Assembly: GCF_014107495.1 (NCBI RefSeq)
Contig: NZ_CP041969.1
Span: forward strand, 2,105,001-2,169,000
Direction: 5' to 3'
DNA length: 64,000 nucleotides
Source: Cohnella cholangitidis
GTDB lineage: Bacteria; Bacillota; Bacilli; Paenibacillales; Paenibacillaceae
A program made the translations under genes and the position numbers. Shown piece after piece: positions 53,384 to 62,468 of the stretch; the first letter of the stretch is position 1, and each line of letters opens with the position of its first letter. The notes beneath the pieces were generated by a model that worked only from the letters and a program-made list of their open reading frames with translations, did not search any database and had not been told where the DNA came from.

Positions 53384-55920
53384 CTATATTAATCGCCGCT
53401 GCTTCGCGATCGTAACGGCTTGCACGCGGCTGTTCGCCTCGAGCTTCGTATACACATTTTTCAGATGCTTCTTCACCGTCTCTTCGCTGACGTTCAGCCG
53501 CTCGGCGATCTCCCTGTTCTTCTGTCCTTGCTCGACGAGACGCAAGATCCGGCTCTCCTGGCCTGTCAGCAAGACGGGGACGTCGACCTCGTCCTCCAAT
53601 CGCACATGCAGCTTGCTGATCAGCCTCTTCACATACGCGAGCGACACGTTCCCCGTCAGTCCCGGCGTACCGCTCTGTCTCCGTCGAACATACCTGGCGA
53701 GCAGACTGCCCATCGCCTTGCCTTCATCGAGGAAAGTCCGGGCGTAGCCGTGAGGCTCCCCGAGGGACAGCGCCGCCTCCAGCTGCCGCAGCGCCTCCTC
53801 TTCGTTCCCCTGCTTGTCCAGCGCCAGGCACAGCAGCGTCAGCGCCTTCACGCGATCCCACCGCCAATTCTTCTGTACCGTCATGCGGACGATGCTCTCC
53901 GACAGAACGACGGCTTCCGAAGCGCGTCCGAGCTCGATCAGCCCTCGGGCGAGGATGTAATGATCCCGGTACATAGACGGGACGGGGTCCGTGGGCTTTA
54001 ACCCGCAAGAGAGCACCCACGCCTCTACCCGATCGAGATGCCCGGCGAAGAGGTCAAAGTACGCCGTCTCCGCCGTCAGCCTGCGGAGAAACTTCTCCTT
54101 GTCCGACGTATTCAGACGCTCCTCGGCGTCCTCCAGCATCGCGAACGCAAGCGAAGCTTCCTCTCGAATCAGATGAATCCAAGCGAGACTCTCGATCCCG
54201 AATACCCAAATTCGCGTATAAGGCTGCCACGGGCCGTCGTACACGATGCGCCGCAGCATCGCTTCCGATTCCTCGACGCGATCCCATTCGAATAACAGCG
54301 AGCTGTAGAAGCAGTAGAAATAGCCGAGGAACGGGTAGTTCTCCTTCTCTTCCCATATCCGCATGCATTCCGCCAGAAACCGCTCGGCCTCGCGCAAATC
54401 GTCGAAGAACGAGAGGATATTCGTATAATAGGGAGCGCCTAGCGTATTCGATGCGATCATCTGCAGCGGATTGTCCTTGCCCTTCTGCTCATGGGTTTCG
54501 TAGAGCTTTAGATTCTCGAACACATCCGCCATGTTTCGGAGGTAGATCGCATTTTCCGTTGCGAGGAAATAATAAGCCCCGAGCCACGCCTTCCAATCCG
54601 GGTCATCCAGTTCATGCCTCAGAGCGCGAAGCTGCTGCTCCACCCAGGCATTGTCGCCCATCTCGGCCTTCACCTTCAAGTAGAGCAGCTGGATGAACGG
54701 GCGCTTGCGCATCGAAGCGAACGGGATCGCTTCCAACCAGCCGAGGAGCGCGGCGCGGTGGTTATGCAGCGCGGCGATGTTCGCTTCGATCGACGCGGCC
54801 GCTTCCTCATATCGACCACCGGCGAGCCAATGCTCTACGGCCGCGGCCGCATCGCCGCGGTCTTCGAGCCAGCGGGCCGCCGCCTCATGCGCATCCTTCC
54901 AGCGATCCGGCTGCAAAGTTCGGAATTGCTGTTGCAGGAAATCCCCGAACAGATGATGGTACCGATACCATTCGCTTCGCTCGTCCAACGGGGTCAGGAA
55001 CAGATGCAGTTGTTCCAAGCGCTCCAGCATCGCTTGGGCTCCCGGCTCTCCGGTCACGGCCTCGCAGAGGGAAGCGTTCATGCGGGATAAGATCGAGGTA
55101 CGCAGCAAGAAGCCGCGCACCGCCTCGTCTTGTCCGCTCAGCACCTCCTCCAGCAAATATTGCGCGATGCCGCGCTGCCGGCCGCCGAATTCGCGGACGA
55201 AAGCGGTCGGTTCGCCGCTGTTCCTCAAGGAGATCGCCGCCAAATGCAAGCCGCTGACCCAGCCCTCCGTTCGCCGAACGAACAAAGCCGTGTCCTCGTC
55301 GGTCAGCTCAAGCCGCATGCAGTCCCGGAAGAAGAGAGCGCCCTCCTCGGACGCGAAGCGCAGATCGTTCTCCGTCACAAGGCGCATCTCGCCTTGGCCT
55401 GCAGTCGCGCCGTCGGGAACGGCAGTCGGGTTCGGCTGGCGATATAGAGATGAATGCGGGAAGGAAGATATTCGAGCACATACGCGATCGACTGGTGAAT
55501 GTCCGGCCGGTCGATGACATGGTAATCGTCGTAAATAAGCGCCATTTCCTCTTTCACGGCTTGAAGCTCGCCGAGGAATGAATCGAGGAACGTCGTATAA
55601 GCCCCCTCCTCGACGGAGGCGAGCTGCGCTTGTTCGCCGAAGTTCGGCGGTTCGCCGCGTACGGCAGCGATCGTATAACTCCAAAACCGCACCATATCGT
55701 TGTCGTGCTGATCCAACGAAACCCAGCCGACTCGGATGTTGCTCCGCCGAGCCCATTCGCTTAACGATGTCGTCTTCCCGTAGCCCGCAGGCGCCGTCAT
55801 CGCGGTCAGCTTGACGGACAAGCCCTCGTCCAGCGCCGCCGACAGCCCCGGTCGAGGCACGAGCGTTCGATGGCTGGACTGCGGAATGCGAAGCTTCGTA
55901 TGATGTAGAATCGTTATCAC
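53384..55920 (-). CDS. MalT-like LuxR-family ATP-dependent transcriptional activator (one frameshift)
   Basis: Two overlapping frames (55920-55375 and 55756-53384) form one gene of about 845 residues. Adding one G near 55392 (AAGGCGAG to AAGGGCGAG) restores ...RLQAKGEMRLV.... The N-terminal NTPase has Walker A PAGYGKTTS and Walker B-like ALIYDDYHVID. A winged-helix/TPR-rich middle follows (ARWLEDRGDAAAAVEHWLAG), then a C-terminal LuxR helix-turn-helix (LTGQESRILRLVEQGQKNRE, then SEETVKKHLKNVYTKL). MalT-type activators need ATP and an inducer. The ligand is unknown. It lies upstream of, and in the same direction as, the giant SLH gene, which may be its target (inference). The start is a GTG at 55920 with a weak ribosome binding site. 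Confidence 0.8.
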
Positions 55921-56099
55921 TCCGTTTACGGCAACCCCTATACTGGAGTCGTTCCCTACTATTCTATCATTGGCGGAAATCGTTCGACATCCGAGCCATC
56001 GTTGAAAAAAACCAGCCCCCTGGGACCGCTCCGCTTGAGTTCGACGAACGCGGCAGTGCTCCTTATGCGCTCCTGTCGTCTACCGTCACATTAGCATCA

Positions 56100-56170
56100 T
56101 TAATCTCGGAATAGCTCGATCTTGTGCCGGTCGTTGAGCGTACCGTCGCCGGCATACAGCCGTTCCGTCA
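56100..56170 (-). pseudogene. Short transposase-like C-terminal fragment
   Basis: The minus strand encodes a 22-residue tail (TERLYAGDGTLNDRHKIELF) ending at a stop, followed by a structured, gene-free stretch up to ~55960. It looks like the 3' end of an insertion-sequence gene. Family not determined. Confidence 0.35.
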
Positions 56171-56316
56171 CCTACGCATGCCCGGCTGGCTAATTTCATA
56201 AATTCGTTCGTCTCTCGAATGGTTTACGACTTTAACCATCCGCCTAGTAAACTTTCTATACTGTAAACTATTCATCCGCATTCTGGCAATAACGAACGCC
56301 TTACGATTCTCAGGCT

Positions 56317-56556
56317 CTACGATTTTAACGCTTTTGCATGTTGGCATTTTTGGGCCTCTAGCCATCTATCTTTTATTGCAGCATCTAAATCCGGCATTAT
56401 AGAAGTAAGTTTGGATATGTCCGGGGCTCTAATTAATATTTTCTTCTCCTGTATTGCACCTGTATCTAAGAACTTAATAGCAGTCCGGCAATAATGAGCC
56501 AAAGCTTCGAGCCTTACTCTTCTGCTAGTAGCAAAGAAATCAGCATCATTTTCAAA
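56317..56556 (-). pseudogene. Unassigned fragment after the ExeA-like remnant
   Basis: In the same frame as the ATPase remnant, but after its stop, the minus strand encodes ~80 residues (QFENDADFFATSRRVRLEAL, then AHYCRTAIKFLDTGAIQEKK, ...) with no start codon before the region. A neighbouring frame continues with MARMNS-like residues until 56168. It appears to be the interior of a larger protein interrupted by the ATPase fragment, possibly the same host gene as the TnsA-like piece on the other side. Function not recognised. Confidence 0.35.
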
Positions 56557-56559
56557 CTG

Positions 56560-56955
56560 TTACTGCCAACGCATAATGTCCGCCAGTTGACGGCGTAAGT
56601 TGTCCTGCTGGTGACGGTCATTCTGTCCGCTTGAGTGGAAGAAAAAGGGGAACCACGCTAATTCCCCTTGGATGACACGCTTGATCATATGATCGTCGAT
56701 GATCCGATCTTTGTTCTGTGAACCGTAGTTGAGCGCGTGGGTACATACTTTGTTGATTAGCCTTGCAGCGCCGCTCGAGTATCGGTAGATGTCATCATTC
56801 GCACCGTCGGTAAAAATGTCATGCTCCGCGCCGGCGAACGCCATGTGGCGCCGGCTGTAATCACCGGTTTGCGCCCGATCGAAGTGCGGCAGCTTGCACT
56901 GAAGGTCGATCCGCTGACGGATCGCCGCATATGCCTGCAAATTCAGGCGATCCCC
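56560..56955 (-). pseudogene. C-terminal fragment of an ExeA/TnsC-like transposition ATPase
   Basis: About 130 residues match the end of ExeA-type AAA ATPases encoded beside DDE transposases: YAAIRQRIDLQCKLPHFDRA, then IYRYSSGAARLINKVCTHAL, VIQGELAWFP. The Walker A/B region is missing. The fragment begins directly where the TnsA-like sequence stops, near 56955, so it marks an insertion or recombination boundary. It is likely the partner of the transposase remnant at 47537. Confidence 0.7.
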
Positions 56956-56959
56956 ACTT

Positions 56960-57515
56960 TTTTAAATTAACAAACAGGCCCATTTGGTTTCTTGGTTTTA
57001 TTTCAACAAATACAGTTCTGCCATCTGAGAACAATACACAGTAATCAGGATAGTACGTCCTATTTACGCCTTCAGTTGTAATTACTGAAGAATGAGCCGG
57101 CTTTGCCTTCCCCTTCTTGATTAACAGTTCTCTTCGGATGCAGCTTAACCCATTCAGTTTGACTTGTCTTTTTAAGATCCTTAGGCCATATAGTATGCGA
57201 AAACATCCGTTCAAAGGTTTTTCTCTGCCTCTTTTGATCACCTGAAAATGATATATAAACTTGTTCAATAATCCGAGTTGACGGAAAGGATGACAATCTC
57301 ATCAAAAAACATGCAAAGTAAAAAGTGTCTTGACTACTTCCTGGCATTATCCACGATTGAAGTGTTTGGAATAATATCACACTCGGATGTCTATAATCTT
57401 TTCTATCATATCGAAAGTGACATGAATATCTAATTCTCCGACAGGAGGAATTGATAACTTGCCGAACTCTTTCACGTGAAATACCATGTTGATCTCCGAT
57501 GTCCTGCAAGGCCAA
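56960..57515 (-). pseudogene. TnsA-like endonuclease remnant with N-terminal HTH (frameshifted)
   Basis: The frame from 57515 begins with a sigma-region-4-like helix-turn-helix (ALQDIGDQHGISRERVRQVI). After a frame change near 57110 the sequence reads SSVITTEGVNRTYYPDYCVL, then FSDGRTVFVEIKPRNQMGLF. This has the D(x)n-ExK arrangement of TnsA/PD-(D/E)XK transposon endonucleases. It then ends abruptly against the ATPase fragment near 56955. A decayed Tn7-like element is the simplest reading. The region is AT-richer than flanking genes. Confidence 0.5.
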
Positions 57516-57540
57516 TTCGTGAGATATTTATTTAGCAGTA

Positions 57541-57574
57541 AACCTGGTCAGCATTCGTTGACCAGGTTTTTTCG
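57541..57574 (+). terminator. Orphan plus-strand terminator
   Basis: AACCTGGTCA pairs with TGACCAGGTT around an 8-base loop, and is followed by TTTTCG. No plus-strand gene is visible upstream, so it probably belonged to lost sequence. Confidence 0.6.
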
Positions 57575-57728
57575 TCGCAAATAATGTAAAGAGAAAATAA
57601 AGCAGTTTGAGCTATAGTTACCCGTTAACGGAATGACCTGTATGTAACTATGATACGGTTCACCGCAATGTATCTAAGCACAAAGTGAAGTTTGACCACA
57701 AAGTATACATTTGTATATAAAGACAAGA

Positions 57729-57829
57729 CGGGAAGGTACTCTTTCCCTTCGTTACCTTGCCGAGCAGGCGGTGGTAACTCTCGATCATATTGGTCGTGTA
57801 GATCAGCTTTCGGATCTCGAGAGCGTACT
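57729..57829 (-). pseudogene. IS256-family transposase fragment
   Basis: The minus strand encodes 33 residues ending abruptly (EIRKLIYTTNMIESYHRLLG, then KVTKGKSTFP). This is the highly conserved C-terminal motif of IS256-type transposases. Nothing else of the element was found. Confidence 0.75.
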
Positions 57830-57903
57830 TACATCGCGTCTAATAGATAGATTGGAGAGATTACACAGTAAATTTTACAGTCCTTTTCGTCTAACTCCAT
57901 GTA

Positions 57904-58836
57904 TTAACTTTCGTATATGGTAGCTATATCATGTATTCTACGCTTCATTTCTGTGCGAATATGTAACGGCTCTAAACACTCGCATTTATCCCCAAAACTG
58001 AAAAGAATATTGTAGTAGTATTCGTTCTCTATGAAAGGAAAACTAACAATGCAATGCTCATCACCGTCTGGTGAAAAGTGTTCATAAGTGCAATAATCAA
58101 GTACCCTATCCATGATAGATTTATGAATACGAATTTTGATTTTTGTTTGCATAGTTGCCAAAATATCAGTAAATTCTAACTGCGTTTTTTGATAATCTCG
58201 TGGCGTAAAAATTTCCTCTTGTATTTGTAGGTTTGATATGCGGGATAGTTTAAATAAGCGAAAATCATTTCTTTTATGGCAATACCCTTGCCAATACCAA
58301 TGACTACTTTTCAATACAAGCTGATACGGCTCGGCTATTCGTGTGGTTTTACTTCCGTAGCGGTCTGCATATTCAAACGAAAGTAGCTTGCTTTCCTGTA
58401 AAGCTGTTTTGATAATTTCTAAATATGGTTGTATGTTTCTGTTACCCATCCACGAACTTAAATCTATATATATTTGATTTGCTTTGAATTCAATATCTTT
58501 CGCTCTGTCGGCGGGGATAAAACTCTTGACTTTTGCAAGGGCGTTTACCAGTTCATCACCTCGTATCATGTTGGAAAGACTGGAAAGCCCTATCAAGATA
58601 GCGGAAAGGTCGGCAGTCGAAAAAACCTTACTATCAATCTTGAATTTCTGCATGATTTCAAAGCCGCCGCCCACTCCCGATGTTGAGCGAACAGGAATAC
58701 CCGCCATGTTGATAGTGTCTATGTCACGGTAGATTGTGCGGGGTGAAACTTCAAACATACCGGCTAACTCCTGTGCGCCTATACGCTTTTTATCAAGGAG
58801 TATCATAATAATGCTAACAAGCCTGTCAACTTTCAT
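57904..58836 (-). CDS. YafY-type transcriptional regulator with WYL domain
   Basis: 310 residues. An N-terminal winged helix-turn-helix of DeoR/HTH_11 type (LVSIIMILLDKKRIGAQELA, then MFEVSPRTIYRDIDTINMAG) is followed by a WYL domain with SHWYWQGYCHKRNDFRLFKL and a WCX-like C-terminus. WYL domains bind ligands, often nucleotides or DNA-damage-related. The ATG at 58836 (AAGGCGG 6 bases upstream) is preferred over 58854. The base composition is clearly more AT-rich than that of the flanking chromosome. It is divergently transcribed from the cysteine hydrolase, 120 bases away, and probably controls it. Confidence 0.88.
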   Translation of the reverse strand: MKVDRLVSIIMILLDKKRIGAQELAGMFEVSPRTIYRDIDTINMAGIPVRSTSGVGGGFEIMQKFKIDSKVFSTADLSAILIGLSSLSNMIRGDELVNALAKVKSFIPADRAKDIEFKANQIYIDLSSWMGNRNIQPYLEIIKTALQESKLLSFEYADRYGSKTTRIAEPYQLVLKSSHWYWQGYCHKRNDFRLFKLSRISNLQIQEEIFTPRDYQKTQLEFTDILATMQTKIKIRIHKSIMDRVLDYCTYEHFSPDGDEHCIVSFPFIENEYYYNILFSFGDKCECLEPLHIRTEMKRRIHDIATIYES

Positions 58837-58956
58837 CTGATAGCCGCCTTCCAAAATTTCTTGTTATCATTATTGATTGTTGCCATACTGTCGTCAACAA
58901 TTACAAGGTATATTCAAAAAGCAAACAAATCAATCTACCTATCAGGAGGAAACACT

Positions 58957-59448
58957 ATGCAGAAAAAAGCCTTAGTAATAATCGATATTCAAAATGACAT
59001 AACAAAGAATTACAAGGATATTATTGGCAATATCAATAAAGCTATTGATTGGGCAGTCAATAATAATTTCCATGTTATTTATATAAGGCATGAAAATTTA
59101 TCAGCCGGCACGAGGACTCTTAAACCCAATACATATGGGTCTGAATTAGCTTCAGACTTGAAAATAGTATCAAAAAATATTTTTACAAAATACAAAGGAA
59201 ACGCATTAAGTTGTGAAGAATTTACAGACTTTATTAGTAAAAATGAAATATGTGATTTCTACATCGCAGGAGCAGATGCTGTTGCTTGTGTTAAATCAAC
59301 CTGTTACAACTTACGCAAAGCAAATTATGGCGTTAATGTCCTATCAGATTGCGTTACCAGTTATGACAAAAGGAAAATTGATGAAATGCTTCGTTATTAT
59401 GAAAGTAAAGGTAGTAAAATTATTTGTTTGAATGACCTATTAATTTAA
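58957..59448 (+). CDS. Cysteine hydrolase of the isochorismatase family
   Basis: 163 residues. The catalytic Asp is in ALVIIDIQNDITKNY, the Cys in GADAVACVKSTCYNLRKANY (VxxxxxA/C pattern), and the Lys would be in the loop around TFNKYKGN-like residues (NIFTKYKGNALS). Members hydrolyse amides or vinyl ethers, such as nicotinamide, ureidoacrylate or isochorismate; which one applies is unclear. AGGAGG lies 7 bases before the ATG; the longer frame to 58861 lacks a ribosome binding site and overlaps the promoter region. AT-rich like its regulator, so the pair was probably transferred together. Confidence 0.85.
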   Translation: MQKKALVIIDIQNDITKNYKDIIGNINKAIDWAVNNNFHVIYIRHENLSAGTRTLKPNTYGSELASDLKIVSKNIFTKYKGNALSCEEFTDFISKNEICDFYIAGADAVACVKSTCYNLRKANYGVNVLSDCVTSYDKRKIDEMLRYYESKGSKIICLNDLLI

Positions 59449-59469
59449 GCTCTCTTCCATACACACAGC

Positions 59470-59495
59470 GCGGCGGGCGTTTTTCCGCCCGCCGC
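59470..59495 (+). terminator. GC-rich hairpin after the cysteine hydrolase gene
   Basis: GCGGCGGGCG and CGCCCGCCGC form a perfect 10-base-pair stem with a T-rich loop. No T-tract follows, so termination efficiency is uncertain. Confidence 0.5.
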
Positions 59496-59594
59496 TGAAA
59501 GACCAAAGAAGCTCTAAGCTTATTCGGTCTCTCATTCTTACTTGTGATATGGTTCAGCGCGAATAATCTTCAACTAACCTGCCCGTAAGTTTAA

Positions 59595-59625
59595 TGAAAA
59601 AAACAGCCTATTTTCAGTCGGCTGC
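59595..59625 (-). terminator. Terminator of the small XRE regulator gene
   Basis: On the minus strand CAGCC and GGCTG close an 11-base loop and are followed by seven T residues. Confidence 0.65.
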
Positions 59626-59705
59626 CAAATTGATTATCTTTGGTTAGATACACATAGAGTATACCGGCTGTATCCAATATAAAATAGAGAAGTCATTCTA
59701 ATTAT

Positions 59706-59915
59706 TCACTCTTCATCCAAGCTCAGAAGCTCATTCAGATCTACCTTGAATCGTCTATGCAAAGCTATTAATGTATCAGCGGATGGTTTAGTTATATCTT
59801 TTTCTATCTCGCTTAGTCTCCCCTGAGATATTCCTAATGCGTTTGAAAACTCAACCTGCGTCATTTCGTTTAACTTACGTACTCTTTTCACTCTTTTTCC
59901 GATAGTATCGGCCAT
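59706..59915 (-). CDS. Small XRE-family DNA-binding protein
   Basis: 69 residues, one Cro/CI helix-turn-helix (GKRVKRVRKLNEMTQVEFSN, GISQGRLSEIEKDITKPSAD) with a short acidic tail (DLNELLSLDEE). The ATG at 59915 has GGAGG 4-5 bases upstream. The longer frame to 59969 runs through the glmS terminator and is rejected. No partner toxin is adjacent; the next gene (glmS) is on the same strand upstream and has its own terminator. Confidence 0.82.
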   Translation of the reverse strand: MADTIGKRVKRVRKLNEMTQVEFSNALGISQGRLSEIEKDITKPSADTLIALHRRFKVDLNELLSLDEE

Positions 59916-59941
59916 ACAGCCTCCAACCCAGTGAAAGAATA

Positions 59942-59981
59942 AAATGTCCCGATGACTGCAATGCATCATCGGGACATTTCT
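59942..59981 (-). terminator. Terminator of glmS
   Basis: AAATGTCCCGATGA pairs perfectly with TCATCGGGACATTT (14 bases), followed on the minus strand by TTTTATTC, ~20 bases after the glmS stop. Confidence 0.88.
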
Positions 59982-59999
59982 TATACGCTCGACTAAAAC

Positions 60000-61832
60000 T
60001 TACTCCACAGTAACGCTCTTAGCCAAGTTCCGAGGCTTATCAACATCATGCCCCAGAGCCAGCGAAGCGTAGTAAGACAGCAACTGCAGCGGGATGACGG
60101 ACAACGCCGGAGTCAGCAACGGTAACGTGCGAGGAATCGCGAATTGGCGATCGACGGACTTCGCTACTTCTTCCTCGTGACCTTCGTTCACGATACCGAG
60201 AACGTCGGCGCCGCGCGCTTTCGTTTCTTTAATGTTGCTAAGCATTTTCTCGTATAGATCCTCTTGCGTGAGGAGCGCGATAACCGGAGTGCCGTCTTCG
60301 ATCAGCGCCAGCGTTCCGTGCTTGAGCTCGCCTGCGGCGTAAGCTTCGGAGTGAATGTACGAGATCTCTTTCAGCTTCAACGAGCCTTCCATCGCGACCG
60401 CATAGTCGACGCCGCGGCCGATGAAGAACAGGCTGCTGTGATGGGAGATCGATTCGGCGACTTCCTTGATCACTTCCGCTTGGGCGAGAATTTTCTCGAC
60501 CTGCTCCGGCAAAGCTTGCATCGCGGCCAGCACATGAGCAACCGCGGCTTCGTCCTGCTTGCCGACCGTTTGAGCCCAGTACAACCCGAACAGGAAGAAA
60601 GCAATCAGTTGAGACGAGTAAGCTTTCGTAGAAGCTACCGCGATCTCGGGACCAGCCAAAGTAATAATGACATCGTCGGCTTCGCGAGCGACGGAGCTGC
60701 CCACTACGTTCGTGATCGCGAGAACCCGGGCTCCGCAACGTTGCGCTTCGCGAAGCGCCGCTAACGTATCCGCCGTTTCGCCGGATTGGCTCACGACGAT
60801 GACCAGTGTATCCGGAGTGATAATCGGAGAACGGTAGCGATATTCGGACGCGACATCCGTCTCGACCGGAATGCGCACCAAGCTTTCGATGACGTTTTTC
60901 CCGACAAGCCCAGCATGAAGGGCAGTTCCGCAAGCCACGATGTGGACGCGATTGATGCCTTTCAGCTGTTCCGCCGTCATCTTCAGCTCCGGCAATTCAA
61001 CCGAACGTCCATCATCGCTGATGCGACCGAGCATCGTGTCGCGATAAGCTTTTGGTTGTTCGTGGATTTCCTTAAGCATGAAGTGGTCGAAGCCCGCTTT
61101 CTCGGCGGTCATCAGATCCCAATCGACATGGAAAATCTCTTTGGAGATAAAGTTGCCCTCGATCGTCAGCAGTTCCACGCCATCGCGCGTCAGAACAGCC
61201 ATTTCTCCATCATTGAGGATGTAAATATCGCGCGTATGCTCCAGAATCGCCGGAATGTCCGAAGCGATATATTTCTCCCCTTCGCCCACGCCGATGATGA
61301 GCGGACTTGCATAACGCACCGCTACCAGACGATCCGGCTCGTGCTCCGTCAGTACGCCAAGCGCGAACGCTCCGCGCATTTTCTTGACCGCGCGCTGTAC
61401 CGCCTTCACGATATCGCCTTCGTACTCGACGGAGATCAGATGAGAGATGACCTCCGTATCCGTCTCGGATAGAAATCTATGGCCCGCTTGCACCAGTTCT
61501 TCTTTAAGCTCCAAGTAATTCTCGATGATCCCATTGTGCACGACGGAAAATTTCAACGTATTATCCGTATGCGGATGGGAGTTCACGTCCGAAGGTTTAC
61601 CGTGCGTAGCCCAGCGGGTATGTCCAATTCCGACCGTGCCGCGCAGCGGGTCTTCGCTTAAACGGTTTTCCAAGTTGACCAACCGGCCAACCGTCTTCGT
61701 TACTTCCAAACCTTGTTCCGTCTGAACGGCGATTCCCGCGGAGTCGTAACCCCGGTACTCCAACTTCTTAAGACCTTCGATCAAGATCGGTTGCGACTCT
61801 CTAAATCCAATATATCCAACGATTCCGCACAT
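60000..61832 (-). CDS. glmS: Glutamine-fructose-6-phosphate aminotransferase (isomerising)
   Basis: 610 residues, full length. The N-terminal glutaminase has the nucleophile Cys2 (MCGIVGYIGFRESQPIL), HTRWATHGKPSDVNSHPHTD and the GRLVNLE region. Two SIS sugar isomerase domains follow (TDVASEYRYRSPIITPDTLV, VVSQSGETADTLAALREAQR, STKAYSSQLIAFFLFGLYWA), and the conserved C-terminus KPRNLAKSVTVE closes it. The enzyme makes glucosamine 6-phosphate from fructose 6-phosphate and glutamine, the first step to UDP-GlcNAc for peptidoglycan. It is controlled by the glmS ribozyme in its leader (62020-62178). The start has GGAGG 11 bases upstream. Confidence 0.97.
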   Translation of the reverse strand: MCGIVGYIGFRESQPILIEGLKKLEYRGYDSAGIAVQTEQGLEVTKTVGRLVNLENRLSEDPLRGTVGIGHTRWATHGKPSDVNSHPHTDNTLKFSVVHNGIIENYLELKEELVQAGHRFLSETDTEVISHLISVEYEGDIVKAVQRAVKKMRGAFALGVLTEHEPDRLVAVRYASPLIIGVGEGEKYIASDIPAILEHTRDIYILNDGEMAVLTRDGVELLTIEGNFISKEIFHVDWDLMTAEKAGFDHFMLKEIHEQPKAYRDTMLGRISDDGRSVELPELKMTAEQLKGINRVHIVACGTALHAGLVGKNVIESLVRIPVETDVASEYRYRSPIITPDTLVIVVSQSGETADTLAALREAQRCGARVLAITNVVGSSVAREADDVIITLAGPEIAVASTKAYSSQLIAFFLFGLYWAQTVGKQDEAAVAHVLAAMQALPEQVEKILAQAEVIKEVAESISHHSSLFFIGRGVDYAVAMEGSLKLKEISYIHSEAYAAGELKHGTLALIEDGTPVIALLTQEDLYEKMLSNIKETKARGADVLGIVNEGHEEEVAKSVDRQFAIPRTLPLLTPALSVIPLQLLSYYASLALGHDVDKPRNLAKSVTVE

Positions 61833-62019
61833 ATTTATATAAGCCTCCGTTTTGGTTTCTCAGTTATTCGTCCGAGAAGACCGCAACCAAGCCGTATGAG
61901 CGGCATAAGCCGTAATCTAATAAGGGGGGTTCCGTTCTCCCCCAAACCTCCCACGTCATGCCCCTCGCGCGACCGGTTACTGGCCGCCGGACATTTCTCG
62001 ATGGTTCAACTGTTACTCG

Positions 62020-62178
62020 CGTTCATCGTATCGGATTTTTGTTCGCCCGGTTGCCCTAAGCGTTTTGTACTCCGATTATCGGCTTCGATGATAAGCCGGA
62101 AGGTCCCCGCCGAATGTTCCGAACACCTTCACCTCGTCAACTTGTCGCTTTCATGGGTTCCACGTTAAAGTTTGCCGC
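62020..62178 (-). ncRNA. glmS ribozyme (glucosamine-6-phosphate-activated self-cleaving riboswitch)
   Basis: The core AAGTTGACGAGG, the following TTCGG...TTCGGCGGGGACC segment and the downstream GGGCAACCGGGCGA correspond to the conserved pseudoknotted core and P3/P4 of the glmS ribozyme class. Cleavage is expected between A62179 and G62178 (minus strand, A/GCGGC). Glucosamine 6-phosphate binding would cleave the leader and destabilise the glmS message. It lies ~190 bases ahead of the glmS start; the intervening leader has a C/G-rich stem (AACCCCCC-type) but nothing else recognised. Confidence 0.85.
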
Positions 62179-62300
62179 TCGGATCAGCTTTCCCGTCCCT
62201 GATCTTTGCCCTTCCGCGTTTCGCCAAGATTCAACAAGTTCTGGCGCTAATCTTGCTATTTCTCCTCTACCCTGCCCTTCTATTCCAGAATCTATTCCTT

Positions 62301-62329
62301 ATCTTATTCGTTTTGAAAATGTCTTGCAA
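62301..62329 (-). promoter_or_regulatory. Probable glmS promoter
   Basis: On the minus strand TTGCAA (62329-62324) and TAAGAT (62306-62301) are 17 bases apart. Transcription from ~62294 would place the ribozyme cleavage site ~115 bases into the leader. Confidence 0.55.
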
Positions 62330-62399
62330 CCATTACGTGATTATTTCCTCGGAAATGACATTATTCTACAAAGGACAATCGAGTATATCAGCCATAAAA

Positions 62400-62429
62400 T
62401 TGAATGCTCTTTGAATCGGGTGTTATAGT
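62400..62429 (+). promoter_or_regulatory. Probable promoter of the mph-like gene
   Basis: TTGAAT (62400-62405) and TATAGT (62424-62429) with an 18-base spacer, giving a leader of only ~33 bases before the ATG at 62469. No regulatory leader peptide is seen. Confidence 0.5.
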
Positions 62430-62468
62430 GAAGAGGGGTGGTCCCCAATGAAGAGGAGAGGTGTAAGA

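Noticed and set aside
60786..61472. 228-codon plus-strand frame opposite glmS
   Set aside because: Antisense shadow of a well-defined essential gene.
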